A stretch of 64,000 nt of DNA from Acidobacteriota bacterium (GCA_002747255.1 PDUC01000034.1:1-64000), one strand, 5' to 3'. Shown: positions 35,963-45,509, counted from the first letter of the stretch. The notes: a model not told the origin generated them from the letters alone. Numbers and translations are program-made.

Positions 35963-36628
35963 TCAGGACAAACGCGCCACGGCTTCCTTGTGGATTTGTT
36001 CCACTACTTCAGACTGAGTCAAGTTCGAAGTATCGAAAAGCCAGGCGTCATTGGCGGCCTTCAGGGGAGCACAACTTCTTGTGGAATCGTAAAGGTCCCT
36101 TCTTCGCAGGTCTGCTACCAGTTCTTCTTCGGTCATCGGAGAGTCCGGACCTCCAAGTTGAAGCCACCTTCGGTGAGCACGCACTTCCGGGCTTGCTTTC
36201 AGAAACACTTTCAAAAAGGCATTTGGGAATACCACCGTTCCGATATCTCTGCCGTCAACGATACAGGGGTTCAAGCTTCCGATGGCTTGCTGCATAGAGG
36301 TCAACACTTTTCTTACCTCCGGCTCAGCGGCCACTCTGGATACCGTGGCAGTAACTTCCCTGCTTCTTATTTCCCTGGAGATATCGCGTTCATTCATGGT
36401 GATGGAAGAACCATCTATGTGGAGCTTCAGGGATTGAAGCCATTGCGCACTGCTTAACAGGACTTCACGAGAACCCGCCTGGAGCCATGACCAGGTAATC
36501 GCGCGGTACATAGCTCCCGTATCCAGGTAAAACCAACCTTCCATGAGGCTGGCCAGGTCTTTGGCTACCGAGCTCTTCCCGACACCGCCTGGACCATCGA
36601 TGGCAATGACTTTAACCTTTGCGATCAT
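35963..36628 (-). CDS. cmk: cytidylate kinase
   Basis: A 221-residue CMP/dCMP kinase. P-loop GPGGVGKSSVAKDLA (about 12-26), YLDTGAMYRAIT, and VDGRDIGTVVFP with the conserved Asp and Arg; LID region RRLWLQLGG-like (HRRWLQLGGPD). It supplies CDP for nucleic acids and lipids. The start lies within the last 17 bases of the upstream pseudouridine synthase gene. In many bacteria cmk is followed by rpsA; here rpsA is about 2.3 kb away and divergent. Confidence 0.93.
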   Translation of the reverse strand: MIAKVKVIAIDGPGGVGKSSVAKDLASLMEGWFYLDTGAMYRAITWSWLQAGSREVLLSSAQWLQSLKLHIDGSSITMNERDISREIRSREVTATVSRVAAEPEVRKVLTSMQQAIGSLNPCIVDGRDIGTVVFPNAFLKVFLKASPEVRAHRRWLQLGGPDSPMTEEELVADLRRRDLYDSTRSCAPLKAANDAWLFDTSNLTQSEVVEQIHKEAVARLS

Positions 36629-37733
36629 AACTCTTTCTCACCTTGTCTTGACGGAAAGAGCCCGCCTTCCCGCCTGAGCCTCTGCTCCTTCGACCTTCTT
36701 TCCACGAAGTTTTCTTGTCTCTGTCACTCCAGCTCTTTCTTCTGGAATCTCTTCTCTGGCCCTGAGAACCGGATCCCGAGTTATCATCCATGTAGCGCGA
36801 TGAACGCTTTCTATCGGATCTTTCCTGTCGGCCTTCCTTGCCAAAGTCCTTGCGATTCCGTCGGCTCACATCGGATGCTCTCTTGTCTGAAAAAGACCTT
36901 CCTGCTTTGGGCTTCCTGTTTTTCGATGTGCGTGGAGCCCTGGTTTTCTTTGTCTCGTCAGGTACTTCAACGCCAATCTTCTTTAAAACCCGGTGGGCCG
37001 AGATAGGCCTGAGCGGTTCCACATCGCCCCTTTTTAATCGATCGATCTCTATTTGGTTGAGAACCCTGAACTGACCCACTTCAATATTGCTTAACGAAAG
37101 AAACGCGAACCCTATTCGCCGCAGCTTGGAAACGGGATGGCCAACCGATTCAAACATGTTTTTGATTTGGTGGTTTTTCCCTTCTCTTAATTCCACAGTC
37201 AGCCAGGAATTGTTACCCTTTTTTAGCAGCTTAACCTTGCATGAACCGTATCTCATGCCATCAACTGTTACACCCTTTTCCAGACGCGCGAGATCTTTTG
37301 CGTCTGGCGCTCCTGCCACTTTGACCAAATAGGTTTTTGGACACTTTGCCGAAGGGTGTGTCAGTTTGTTGGCCAACTCACCATCGTTTGTCATCAACAA
37401 AGCGCCCTCGGTGTTGATATCCAACCTGCCCACAGGAAACAACCGCTCCTGGACTGGTTTCATCAAATCGGCAACCGTAACGCGCTCTTCGGGATCTGAA
37501 ACAGTGGAAACCACACCTTTTGGCTTGTTCAACAGAATGTAAGTAAACTCATTTGCAACCTGGATCAGTTTCCCGTTCACCTTTATGTGATCCTTTTCGG
37601 CATCAGCCAGAAACCCTTGTTCACTGATAACCTGACCGTTGACTTTGACTCTTCCTTCATCGATCCATTTTTCTGCCTGCCTTCGAGAGGCTAATCCAGC
37701 CCGGGCAATGATCTTTTGTAATCGCTCTTTCAT
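36612..37733 (-). CDS. RluB/RsuA-type 23S rRNA pseudouridine synthase with long basic tail
   Basis: A 373-residue pseudouridine synthase. S4 RNA-binding domain (RLQKIIARAGLASRRQAEKW) at residues 1-60, catalytic domain with GRLDINTEGALLMTNDGELAN (catalytic Asp) and the strand VELREGKNHQIKNMFESVGH. Residues about 250-373 form a low-complexity tail rich in Arg, Lys, Ser, Gly and Asp (for example SRRNRKDFGKEGRQERSDRK), likely disordered and RNA-binding. Similar tails occur on some RluB proteins. It overlaps cmk and starts one base after rnc. Confidence 0.9.
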   Translation of the reverse strand: MKERLQKIIARAGLASRRQAEKWIDEGRVKVNGQVISEQGFLADAEKDHIKVNGKLIQVANEFTYILLNKPKGVVSTVSDPEERVTVADLMKPVQERLFPVGRLDINTEGALLMTNDGELANKLTHPSAKCPKTYLVKVAGAPDAKDLARLEKGVTVDGMRYGSCKVKLLKKGNNSWLTVELREGKNHQIKNMFESVGHPVSKLRRIGFAFLSLSNIEVGQFRVLNQIEIDRLKRGDVEPLRPISAHRVLKKIGVEVPDETKKTRAPRTSKNRKPKAGRSFSDKRASDVSRRNRKDFGKEGRQERSDRKRSSRYMDDNSGSGSQGQRRDSRRKSWSDRDKKTSWKEGRRSRGSGGKAGSFRQDKVRKSYDRKG

Positions 37734-37734
37734 T

Positions 37735-38448
37735 TTATGATCTCTCTTTTTTATTTCTACTCTCTATTTTTTCCCAAAAACGCTCGTCAGCCAAGGCTTT
37801 TCTGGCGCTTTCCTGCTGTGCCCTTTTTTTTGATGTGCCTTTACCAATGGGCCCTTTTACCTCTCCCACCATGAGCTCAAACTGGAACACTCTCTTGTGT
37901 TCAGGACCTGTAATGTTTTTAATTTTGTATTCCGGAAAGCCCAACCCCATTTCTTGTGTTTTTTCCTGTAACAGGGACTTGAAGTCCTGATCATTTTTCA
38001 ACACCAACAGTTCCTGCTCCAGCTCCGGCTCAAATAAACGCCAGATTAACTGTTGTGCATGGGTAAACCCGCCATCTCTCTCAACAGCTGCAATCAGAGC
38101 TTCAACTGCATCCGATAAAATAGAAGGTTTGGACTTTCCTCCTGAACGCAGCTCTCCCTTACCGAGATTTAAAAGAGAACCCAAACCCAGTTCAAGCGCT
38201 TTCTTGGCCAGTGTTTCTTCTGAAACCAGGGCTGATTTTTGTTTGGATAAAACACCCTCATCGGCATCGGGATGGTGAGAAAACAGCCATTCGGAGATAA
38301 CAAACCCCAATATGGCATCCCCCAGGAATTCAAGCCGCTCATTATGGGGTTTCCCCTTTTCATATCCATACGACGAATGGGTAAGGGCCTGTTTTAAAAC
38401 CTCTCTGTTCTTGAATTGATATTTTATTCTCTGTTCCAGTTTATTCAT
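37735..38448 (-). CDS. rnc: ribonuclease III
   Basis: A 237-residue RNase III. The catalytic signature NERLEFLGDAILGFVISEWL is intact, with the second acidic cluster SDAVEALIAAV; residues about 160-230 form the double-stranded RNA-binding domain (KKRAQQESARKALADE). It processes rRNA precursors and structured RNAs. ATG at 38448 is preferred; a GTG at 38469 adds seven residues. It heads the minus-strand run and is divergent from rpsA. Confidence 0.93.
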   Translation of the reverse strand: MNKLEQRIKYQFKNREVLKQALTHSSYGYEKGKPHNERLEFLGDAILGFVISEWLFSHHPDADEGVLSKQKSALVSEETLAKKALELGLGSLLNLGKGELRSGGKSKPSILSDAVEALIAAVERDGGFTHAQQLIWRLFEPELEQELLVLKNDQDFKSLLQEKTQEMGLGFPEYKIKNITGPEHKRVFQFELMVGEVKGPIGKGTSKKRAQQESARKALADERFWEKIESRNKKERS

Positions 38449-38944
38449 TTTCGACCAGCCAACCGACACTATAAAGCATTATCAAGCAACCAAACGCGCA
38501 ATTCTAGGTATTTTGTGACACTCTGTCCAGTTTTTTCTTGTCAACGCGGACCACAACTCCAAGAGACATGGGGAACAGACTCTCAATAACTTTGTTTAAA
38601 ACGCGGTTTCAGTCAATATTTGCCACAAGATATAGAGGAGGTTAATCTCATAACCACAACTGATACGGTGTCTTTGCTCTTTTGAGCCAGAGAGGTTGAC
38701 GACTGTTCAATAATTACTTCTGTCAGGCTGTTTAATTGTAGTTGGAACTTGTAAAAGGTGTTGATATAATACCAGCTTGGTGCGTTTTGGAAGGCATTTT
38801 AGCCCTGGCACCAGTCAAGTTGCCGATGGGGATGATCGGTAATTGGTACAGGGTTGGGAGCAAAGCGCGGCCATCAAAAAAAACATGAGCCGCAACGAAC
38901 AAAAATCACAAGAATACACAATGAAACCGGAGGAACAACCAACC
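38449..38944. promoter_or_regulatory. rnc-rpsA divergent region with rpsA leader
   Basis: About 500 bases with the rpsA promoter (38742-38770) and a leader of about 165 bases. In the leader, TGGTGC (38778-38783) can pair with GCACCA (38808-38813), with GGC/GCC pairing inside. GAGGAGG near 38635 is followed by no usable start codon. The rnc promoter was not located. Confidence 0.45.
38742..38770 (+). promoter_or_regulatory. sigma-70-type promoter for rpsA
   Basis: TTGGAA (38742-38747), a 17-base spacer and a perfect TATAAT (38765-38770). Transcription would begin near 38777, about 168 bases before the chosen ATG. Confidence 0.7.
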
Positions 38945-40921
38945 ATGACAGAAGAGAAACAGGTCCAAGGGACAGAATCCGACCAGCAACCTGAACAAAA
39001 CTCAAATCCAACTGAAGAAAAAGCAGCTGAAACAACAAAAGAGGAAACTGCGGAAACCGCAACCGAAACCCCAGAAGTCAAAGATGAAAGTCCTGCTGAA
39101 GTGGTAGCAGAGCAATCGACTGAAGAGCCAAAATCGACTGAGACAACGGATACCGTCGAAGAAGAAAAGGCCGAACAGCCCACTCCTGTCGAGGCTACAA
39201 CAGACGAAGAATCAGAGGCTGCAGCAGATGAAGAATCAACTGAAAAAGAGGGAGATGAAGAAGAGAGTTTTGAAGATTTACTAGCCAAGTACGACTCGTT
39301 CAGAGAGTACAGACCTGGTGAAATCGTATCGGGTACTGTCGTCAGCATTACAGAAAAAGATGTCCTGGTGGACATAGGTGCCAGGGTAGAGGCTGTTTTT
39401 TCAGCTTCGGAACTGAATGCAACAGAAAACAACGAAGAAGTACAGTTGAAAGATGGCGACAAAATCAATGTCATGATCGTCAGGTTCAGCCCTGTCTCAA
39501 ACAGTATTCCTGTCTCGTTTGAAAGAGCAAGAGTAAGTCAGGTCTGGGATGAAATAGAAGCACATGTCAATGAAGAGCGAACCATTAAGGGAAAAGTCAT
39601 TGAAAAAGTCAAGGGCGGTTTCATTGTCGATATCGGCGTACGGGCCTTTTTACCGACTTCTCTGGCTACCATGAAGCCACAAAAAGACTACTCCGGCTTA
39701 ATTGGCGAAGTCTACGATTTCAATATTGTCAAACTGCAGCGCCGCAGAGGCAATGTCATTCTCTCGAGAAAAGAGCTCCTTCAGAAAGAGTACGATGAAT
39801 CGAGAAAGGCTCTTCTGGAAGTCTTGAAAGAAGGGGCTGTCGTCAAAGGCAAGGTCAAGAGTCTCACCGATTACGGTGCCTTTATCGATCTCGGCGGCAT
39901 GGACGGTTTACTGCATGTAACCGATATGTCCTGGGGCCGTGTGGCTCATCCCAAGGATGTTCTCAATGTTGGCGACGAAATTGAAGCAAAAGTGCTTCGG
40001 CTGGATATGGAAAAGGAAAAAATCAGTCTGAGCATCAAGCACATGCTGCCCGATCCCTGGCTCAGTGCCTTTGAAAAGTACAGTCCTGGCACCAAGATCA
40101 GCGGCAAGGTACTGAATATCGCCACCTACGGAGCCTTTGTAGAATTGGAAGCGGGAGTTGAAGGTTTGATTCACGTCAGTGAAATGAGCTGGACCAAAGT
40201 GATTCGAAATGCATCCCAGATGCTCAAAAAAGGCGATTTGGTGGAAGCCATTGTGCTTGATGTCGATCCTGAAAACAGGAAAATTTCACTCAGTTTAAGA
40301 CAAACCAAAGAAAATCCATGGGAAACACTCGGACAGCGATTCCCCGGTGGAAGCCGAGTTAAAGGCAAAGTTCGTAACATCACCGAATTTGGCGCCTTTG
40401 TTGAAATTGAAGAGGGCATCGATGGTTTGGTGCACGTAAGTGATTTTGCCTGGGGCGTCAAGAACGCCAATCCCAGTGACTATGTCAAGAAGGGTGAAGA
40501 GGTTGAAGTCTACATTCTTTCAGTTGACTCTGAAAATCAAAAGGTCAGCCTGAGTATCAAAAAACTCACCCCCGATCCCTGGGTCGAATTCCTGAACGAT
40601 TTCAAGGAAGGTCAAATTGTCAAGGCGCCTGTTGTTCGCGTAACGGACTTCGGTGTCTTCCTGAAGCTCACCGACTTTGTCGACGGCTTGATCCATCAGG
40701 GCGATCTGAACATTGAACGCAACGCCAAACCGGCCGATGTCTTCAAGGAAGGTGATGACGTTCAGGCAATGATCTCAAGAATCTCTCGCAAAGACAAAAA
40801 AGTCTACCTGAGCATTCGTCGCATGATTGTAGAAGAAGAGCGAAGAGCCATTCGCGAATACACCAACAATCAGGATGGTGGTGGAGCCAAAATGGGCGAC
40901 TTCATGAAGGATCTTATGTAA
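38945..40921 (+). CDS. rpsA: 30S ribosomal protein S1 with acidic N-terminal extension
   Basis: A 658-residue S1 with six S1/OB domains by eye: EIVSGTVVSITEKDVLVDIG, TIKGKVIEKVKGGFIVDIG, VVKGKVKSLTDYGAFIDLG, KISGKVLNIATYGAFVELE, RVKGKVRNITEFGAFVEIE and IVKAPVVRVTDFGVFLKLT. It binds mRNA and helps initiation on the 30S subunit. The first 110 residues are a Glu/Thr-rich acidic low-complexity stretch not found in E. coli S1. The ATG at 38945 follows GGAGG; upstream in-frame ATGs at 38885 and 38921 lack a site. A terminator follows. Confidence 0.93.
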   Translation: MTEEKQVQGTESDQQPEQNSNPTEEKAAETTKEETAETATETPEVKDESPAEVVAEQSTEEPKSTETTDTVEEEKAEQPTPVEATTDEESEAAADEESTEKEGDEEESFEDLLAKYDSFREYRPGEIVSGTVVSITEKDVLVDIGARVEAVFSASELNATENNEEVQLKDGDKINVMIVRFSPVSNSIPVSFERARVSQVWDEIEAHVNEERTIKGKVIEKVKGGFIVDIGVRAFLPTSLATMKPQKDYSGLIGEVYDFNIVKLQRRRGNVILSRKELLQKEYDESRKALLEVLKEGAVVKGKVKSLTDYGAFIDLGGMDGLLHVTDMSWGRVAHPKDVLNVGDEIEAKVLRLDMEKEKISLSIKHMLPDPWLSAFEKYSPGTKISGKVLNIATYGAFVELEAGVEGLIHVSEMSWTKVIRNASQMLKKGDLVEAIVLDVDPENRKISLSLRQTKENPWETLGQRFPGGSRVKGKVRNITEFGAFVEIEEGIDGLVHVSDFAWGVKNANPSDYVKKGEEVEVYILSVDSENQKVSLSIKKLTPDPWVEFLNDFKEGQIVKAPVVRVTDFGVFLKLTDFVDGLIHQGDLNIERNAKPADVFKEGDDVQAMISRISRKDKKVYLSIRRMIVEEERRAIREYTNNQDGGGAKMGDFMKDLM

Positions 40922-40950
40922 TAGCCTCAACCCTTAAAGGGTTACAAATA

Positions 40951-40984
40951 AAAAAAGGCGGACTTTTAGGGTTCGCCTTTTTTT
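40951..40984 (+). terminator. terminator after rpsA
   Basis: AAAGGCG pairs with CGCCTTT around a loop of about 13 bases, followed by a run of T. A further palindrome, AACCCTTAAAGGGTT (40929-40943), lies just upstream. Confidence 0.75.
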
Positions 40985-41064
40985 GTGGAAGAGTAAAGAC
41001 CAACTTGGATCGCGTGTTGACATCAAGGAAACCTCTTCGTTGTGTCAGTAAAGGATACCTTTAG

Positions 41065-41484
<420 letters not shown>

Positions 41485-41590
41485 ACGACCATTGATCGCA
41501 ATTGCAATACTCTCATGTTATGATTCTCAATCAACTGATTGAATCACCATGCTGAAGATTCAATTGGAACATGCATATCAGGGATTGTAG

Positions 41591-42346
41591 ATGGCGTTTC
41601 CAATCATGACCACTTTGGGTCAAACTACCATGTTGGCTGGATCCTGGTTCTCCGCGTTGTTTTTTCGTAAACCGGAAATCAGAGAGTGGATCAACCAGTG
41701 CTACAACATTGGTGTTCGCTCTGTAAGCATTGCCAACATTACAGCCTTATTCACAGGAATGGTTCTCGCCCTGCAGTCTGCTTACGCGCTGGCAAAGTTT
41801 GGGAGCGATATGTTTATCGCGGATTTGGTCAGTATCAGCATCGTGAGAGAACTGGGACCGGTTCTAACCGCTTTGCTGGTGGGTGGACGCGTTGGCGCGG
41901 GCATTACCGCCGAGCTGGGTTCCATGAAGATTACCCAGCAAATCGACGCGCTCAGAGCCATGGCAACCAATCCGGTTTACAAGTTGGTGGTACCAAGAGT
42001 GGTTGCCTGCATTCTCACTCTGCCGCTTTTAACCATACTCGCCGATTTTGTCGGTATCATGGGCGGACTGATCCTCTCTTCAGCCGAACTGCACGTCAGC
42101 GGTTATTTTTACTTGTCCCGAGTCATCAACGCATTGACACCAATGGATTTTGTGAGCGGTGTGGGCAAAACCTTTTTCTTTGGGTTTTTAATTGGAATTA
42201 TTGCCTGTAATAGCGGCATGCAGGTTCAGGGCGGAGCTGACGGTGTTGGCAGGGCAACCACCCATACGGTTGTTTTCTCATCCATCACCATTCTCATCAG
42301 TGATTTTTTCCTCACAAAGGTATTCTATATGGTGTTTGGCGCATGA
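41591..42346 (+). CDS. mlaE: MlaE-type phospholipid transporter permease
   Basis: A 251-residue permease with about five membrane helices. Family motifs ALQSAYALAKFG, LVSISIVRELGPVLTALLVG and GRVGAGITAELGSMKITQQI are present. MlaE works with MlaF and MCE proteins to move phospholipids between the outer and inner membrane. It begins an operon with mlaF, an MCE protein and a lipoprotein, overlapping mlaF by four bases. mlaC and mlaB genes are absent from the operon. Confidence 0.93.
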   Translation: MAFPIMTTLGQTTMLAGSWFSALFFRKPEIREWINQCYNIGVRSVSIANITALFTGMVLALQSAYALAKFGSDMFIADLVSISIVRELGPVLTALLVGGRVGAGITAELGSMKITQQIDALRAMATNPVYKLVVPRVVACILTLPLLTILADFVGIMGGLILSSAELHVSGYFYLSRVINALTPMDFVSGVGKTFFFGFLIGIIACNSGMQVQGGADGVGRATTHTVVFSSITILISDFFLTKVFYMVFGA

Positions 42347-43083
42347 GTATTATTGAACTTTGTGGTGTAAAGAAAGCATTTGGCTCCAATCGCGTCCTCA
42401 GGGGTATTGATTTCAAATTGGAAAAAGGCGAAACACTTGCGATTTTAGGTGGCAGTGGAACGGGTAAATCCGTAATCTTAAAAACGATTATCGGCCTCCT
42501 GGATCCGGATGAAGGAACTATTTTGTATGAGGGGAAAAACATCACACATTTAAAGGAAAAAGATTACTTTCCCATCAGAAAGGAAATCAGTTATCTCTTT
42601 CAGGGTGGAGCTCTTTTTGACTCCATGAATGTCTTTGAAAACCTGGCTTTTCCCTTGCGGCAGCATTCCACTGATTCCGAAAGGGAAATCAGGGAAAAAG
42701 TATCGGTGAGTCTGCAGCGAGTAGGCATGGGTCAGGAAGTTGAAAAGCTCTACCCACCGGATTTATCGGGCGGTATGATGAAACGAATCGCACTGGCACG
42801 TGCCATTATCAATCATCCCAGAATTATTTTATACGATGAACCTACAACGGGACTGGATCCGTTGACAGCAAAGACAATTAATGAACTCATCGTTAAAATG
42901 CAAAAGGATCTGGACATAACTTCCATTGTCGTCACACATGATATGTCCACCGTATTCAGAGTAGCAGATCAATTGGCTTTCCTGCAAAATGGCCTTATTT
43001 CTTTTTTTGGCAGCCTGGAAGAAGCCAAAACCTGTCCCAATGAAACACTTCGTGCGTATTTAAAAGGAGGTATTCATGAATAA
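42343..43083 (+). CDS. mlaF: MlaF-type ABC transporter ATPase
   Basis: A 246-residue ABC ATPase: Walker A GGSGTGKSVILK (about 36-47), signature LSGGMMKRIALARAI, Walker B IILYDEPTTGLDP and switch His in VVTHDMSTVFRVAD. The GGMMKR variant of the signature is typical of MlaF. It drives the MlaE permease. It overlaps mlaE by four bases and the MCE gene by eight. Confidence 0.93.
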   Translation: MSIIELCGVKKAFGSNRVLRGIDFKLEKGETLAILGGSGTGKSVILKTIIGLLDPDEGTILYEGKNITHLKEKDYFPIRKEISYLFQGGALFDSMNVFENLAFPLRQHSTDSEREIREKVSVSLQRVGMGQEVEKLYPPDLSGGMMKRIALARAIINHPRIILYDEPTTGLDPLTAKTINELIVKMQKDLDITSIVVTHDMSTVFRVADQLAFLQNGLISFFGSLEEAKTCPNETLRAYLKGGIHE

Positions 43084-44182
43084 AGAAGCCCGGGTGGGCC
43101 TGCTCTTTGCCCTTACCATGGCCCTTTTGGGAATAACTCTTTTTTATATTGGAAATTTCCAAAAAAGCCATTCCTACTATATCGAGTTTTTTGACATCAA
43201 TGGCTTGGCCCTGGACAGTCCTGTACACTTTAACGGTGTACCCATTGGACGTGTAACAGCTATAGAGCTCAAAGAAACCGAAGAAGAGCCAACCACGTCC
43301 ATTGTCCCTATCAAGGTCAGTATTGCGGTTGATCGTTCAGCTCAATCCCATATCAGGACCTCTACCGAAGCGACCATTCGTTCCATTGGCGTATTGGGTG
43401 ATAAATATGTCCGCCTCTACACCACAGACTATAAAGCCGCTAAACTGAAGCAAAACGAAAGAATTAAAACAGCTGAAAGTTTGATCGACGTGGAGAAACT
43501 CATTGCGCAAGGCAAAGATTGGGCGACCGATGTCACCGATATCACGCAATCTGTACAGAGCTTACTGCAAAAAATTGAAAGCAAGGATGGCGTGTTACAA
43601 AAACTAATTACCGATCCGGTTTTAGCTGAATCCTTTGGACAGAATATGGAAATGTTGCTCCAGAACTTCAAGAACAGAAAAAGTATCCTCGGCATGCTTG
43701 GAAATGATCCCGCTTTATCCAACCAACTACGTCAGCATCTGATAAGCATCACACAGTCTCTGGACTCCGTTATTCAAAAAGTGGAAAAAAACCAGGGAAT
43801 CTTGAAACTTATTACCGAAGACGAAGTGTTCAAAGAACAGGTTCAATCGTCTATAAACACCATCCTCACTCAATTGGATGTCTTCATTAAATCGGTTAAA
43901 GAGGCCAAAGGACTGGCCCATGTTCTCATATACGACCGGGAGTATGCCAAGAGAGTCAGTCAAAACCTGGAAAAATCAACTTTTCACCTGGCTTCCATTC
44001 TGGAAAAAATTGACAAAGGGGATGGAACCATATCAAAATTACTCAACGAACCTGAACTCTACGATGGTGTCAGTGATATCGTCTACGGTGTGGAAAACTC
44101 AGGTTTCACCAAGTGGTACATTAATCGAAAAAGAGAAAAGGGCCAGAAATTGAAGGCCAGAGAAGGGGAGGCTGAAGAATGA
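43076..44182 (+). CDS. MCE/MlaD-family lipid-binding protein
   Basis: A 368-residue bitopic protein. One N-terminal membrane helix (VGLLFALTMALLGITLFYIG), an MCE domain at about 35-120 (YYIEFFDINGLALDSPVHFN, GVPIGRVTAIEL, RSIGVLGDKYVRL), then a long helical region with GTI/LGML-type repeats (KSILGMLGNDPALSN, DGTISKLLNEPELYD) as in multi-helix MCE proteins. It is about twice the size of E. coli MlaD and closer to Mce4/TGD2-type partners. GGAGG precedes the ATG. Confidence 0.9.
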   Translation: MNKEARVGLLFALTMALLGITLFYIGNFQKSHSYYIEFFDINGLALDSPVHFNGVPIGRVTAIELKETEEEPTTSIVPIKVSIAVDRSAQSHIRTSTEATIRSIGVLGDKYVRLYTTDYKAAKLKQNERIKTAESLIDVEKLIAQGKDWATDVTDITQSVQSLLQKIESKDGVLQKLITDPVLAESFGQNMEMLLQNFKNRKSILGMLGNDPALSNQLRQHLISITQSLDSVIQKVEKNQGILKLITEDEVFKEQVQSSINTILTQLDVFIKSVKEAKGLAHVLIYDREYAKRVSQNLEKSTFHLASILEKIDKGDGTISKLLNEPELYDGVSDIVYGVENSGFTKWYINRKREKGQKLKAREGEAEE

Positions 44183-44598
44183 TTCGTTTTTTATCAACAG
44201 TTTGTTTATTGTTAGCTTATACGGCATGTACATTTCCCAGTAAAGAGGATCTGGTCCGGGAAAATCGACGGAAGTATGAAATCTCGCAGGACTTCACGAT
44301 TGACGATGAAGCCAGAACACTGGCCTATGAAATTAAAATCAAGAACCTGGCCGGAAAACTCAAGTTACAAGATCTGACGGTGGATGTCACGGCCTACTCT
44401 GAAACGGATGAAGTCATTTGGTCCACGCGATCGACACTGGATGTATCCGGCATTCCCGAATACTCCAGCAAAACGTTTTCTTTTAAGGAAGAACTAGAGA
44501 GAGCCCCGGAAATTCAGAAATTCCTGGTGGCACTGGCACCGGATGATGAAACCAGTGACTATAAAAACTACCCTGAATTTGAGAGGATCATTCAGTAA
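44179..44598 (+). CDS. small lipoprotein of the Mla operon
   Basis: A 139-residue lipoprotein: signal VCLLLAYTAC with lipobox Cys at about residue 17, then a beta-rich domain (ARTLAYEIKIKNLAGKLKLQ, DLTVDVTAYSETDEVIWSTR). It takes the place where an auxiliary ABC lipoprotein or mlaC-type gene is found in other Mla-like operons, so a role in lipid shuttling is inferred. It overlaps the MCE gene by four bases. Confidence 0.7.
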   Translation: MIRFLSTVCLLLAYTACTFPSKEDLVRENRRKYEISQDFTIDDEARTLAYEIKIKNLAGKLKLQDLTVDVTAYSETDEVIWSTRSTLDVSGIPEYSSKTFSFKEELERAPEIQKFLVALAPDDETSDYKNYPEFERIIQ

Positions 44599-44603
44599 AC
44601 AAA

Positions 44604-44876
44604 ATGGTCTGTGTTTACTATCAAATATTCGGTCGCGTTCAGGGCGTTGGTTTCAGGTATTTCACACTGCGAACAGCCCGGGAACTGGGCATAAAAGGCT
44701 GGGTTCGGAATGCCGTCGATGGCTCTGTGGAAGTACTGGCTGTTGGCAGTCAACATCAGCTGCTCCTGTTTGAAAGAGAGCTCAGAAAAGGACCTTCCTT
44801 TTCACATGTTATCCAGTTAAAGCGATTCGAGCGGGCCTGTGAAGAGGATTTCGATCAATTTCGCATCCTGCCTTAA
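44604..44876 (+). CDS. acyP: acylphosphatase
   Basis: A 90-residue acylphosphatase: the phosphate-binding loop GRVQGVGFRYFT with catalytic Arg and the conserved Asn in GIKGWVRNAVDGSVEV are present. It hydrolyses acyl phosphates such as acetyl phosphate or 1,3-bisphosphoglycerate. It follows the Mla-operon lipoprotein by five bases and is probably in the same transcript. Length is as usual for the family. Confidence 0.92.
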   Translation: MVCVYYQIFGRVQGVGFRYFTLRTARELGIKGWVRNAVDGSVEVLAVGSQHQLLLFERELRKGPSFSHVIQLKRFERACEEDFDQFRILP

Positions 44877-45003
44877 ACTCAAAGCTGGCTCCTGCCTCAG
44901 ACCTAGCCGCTTGAACCCAAATCCACCGATGACCATGTCATTCTACTCCAACCTCCTACTCTGGCTTTAGGCTGGTTGAAAAAATGCTAAACGGGGAACC
45001 CAA

Positions 45004-45288
45004 ATGAAACTAGGAATTATGGAATGTGTTTTTCGTCTTCAGGGGTGTTCATCGCTTAAAGAAAAAAGAAAACGCCTCAGCGGAATCAGAAAACTCAAAG
45101 ACCGACAGAATTTACTTTTTTTTGAACAAAGCCACCACGACACGCATACGCACTCGGGCTGGCTTTTTGTAGCAGGGGCTGCTTCTGAAAAACGGGTCGA
45201 TCAAATTCTCGACAAACTGGAAGATCAGCTGCTCGAACTGGTTGACGCAGATTATATGGAAGTAATTAGAGGTGAGGTAGATCTCTGA
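45004..45288 (+). CDS. DUF503 family protein
   Basis: A 94-residue protein of the YlxP-like DUF503 family: LGIMECVFRLQGCSSLKEKR, LSGIRKLKDRQNLLFFEQS and a C-terminal helix IDxILDKLED-type (VDQILDKLEDQLLELVDAD). In many bacteria it lies with translation-factor genes (infB, rbfA); here it is placed between acylphosphatase and a porin gene. GGGGAA precedes the ATG. Function is not established. Confidence 0.85.
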   Translation: MKLGIMECVFRLQGCSSLKEKRKRLSGIRKLKDRQNLLFFEQSHHDTHTHSGWLFVAGAASEKRVDQILDKLEDQLLELVDADYMEVIRGEVDL

Positions 45289-45367
45289 CCATCTATTTAC
45301 TTCAACTCAGGCTTGATCTGTAAAACGCGAACCTGATATCAATTTTTCTGTTTTTCTGCTATTCTCT

Positions 45368-45400
45368 GCTGGAATTGCGATTGTGAAATGCAATTCCAGC
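45368..45400. repeat. perfect hairpin in the leader of the FadL-like gene
   Basis: GCTGGAATTGC (45368-45378) and GCAATTCCAGC (45390-45400) form an 11-bp perfect stem with an 11-base loop. No T-run follows on the plus strand. A second pairing, AAGGTGC (45429-45435) with GCACCTT (45475-45481), lies between it and the start codon, and TTCAGG recurs three times. Confidence 0.7.
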
Positions 45401-45509
45401 CTGTATATCTCCCCGGATATCGGTTGCGAAGGTGCCTCTTCAGGTCCCGCTTGCAGTTCTTCAGGCCGGACGCAGCACCTTTTCAGGTTAAAATGAAAAA
45501 GAGGACTCC

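Noticed and set aside
38815-39474. 219-residue minus-strand frame rich in Ser and Val
   Set aside because: Antisense to the acidic Glu/Thr-rich start of rpsA; composition is a by-product of GAA/ACA codons.
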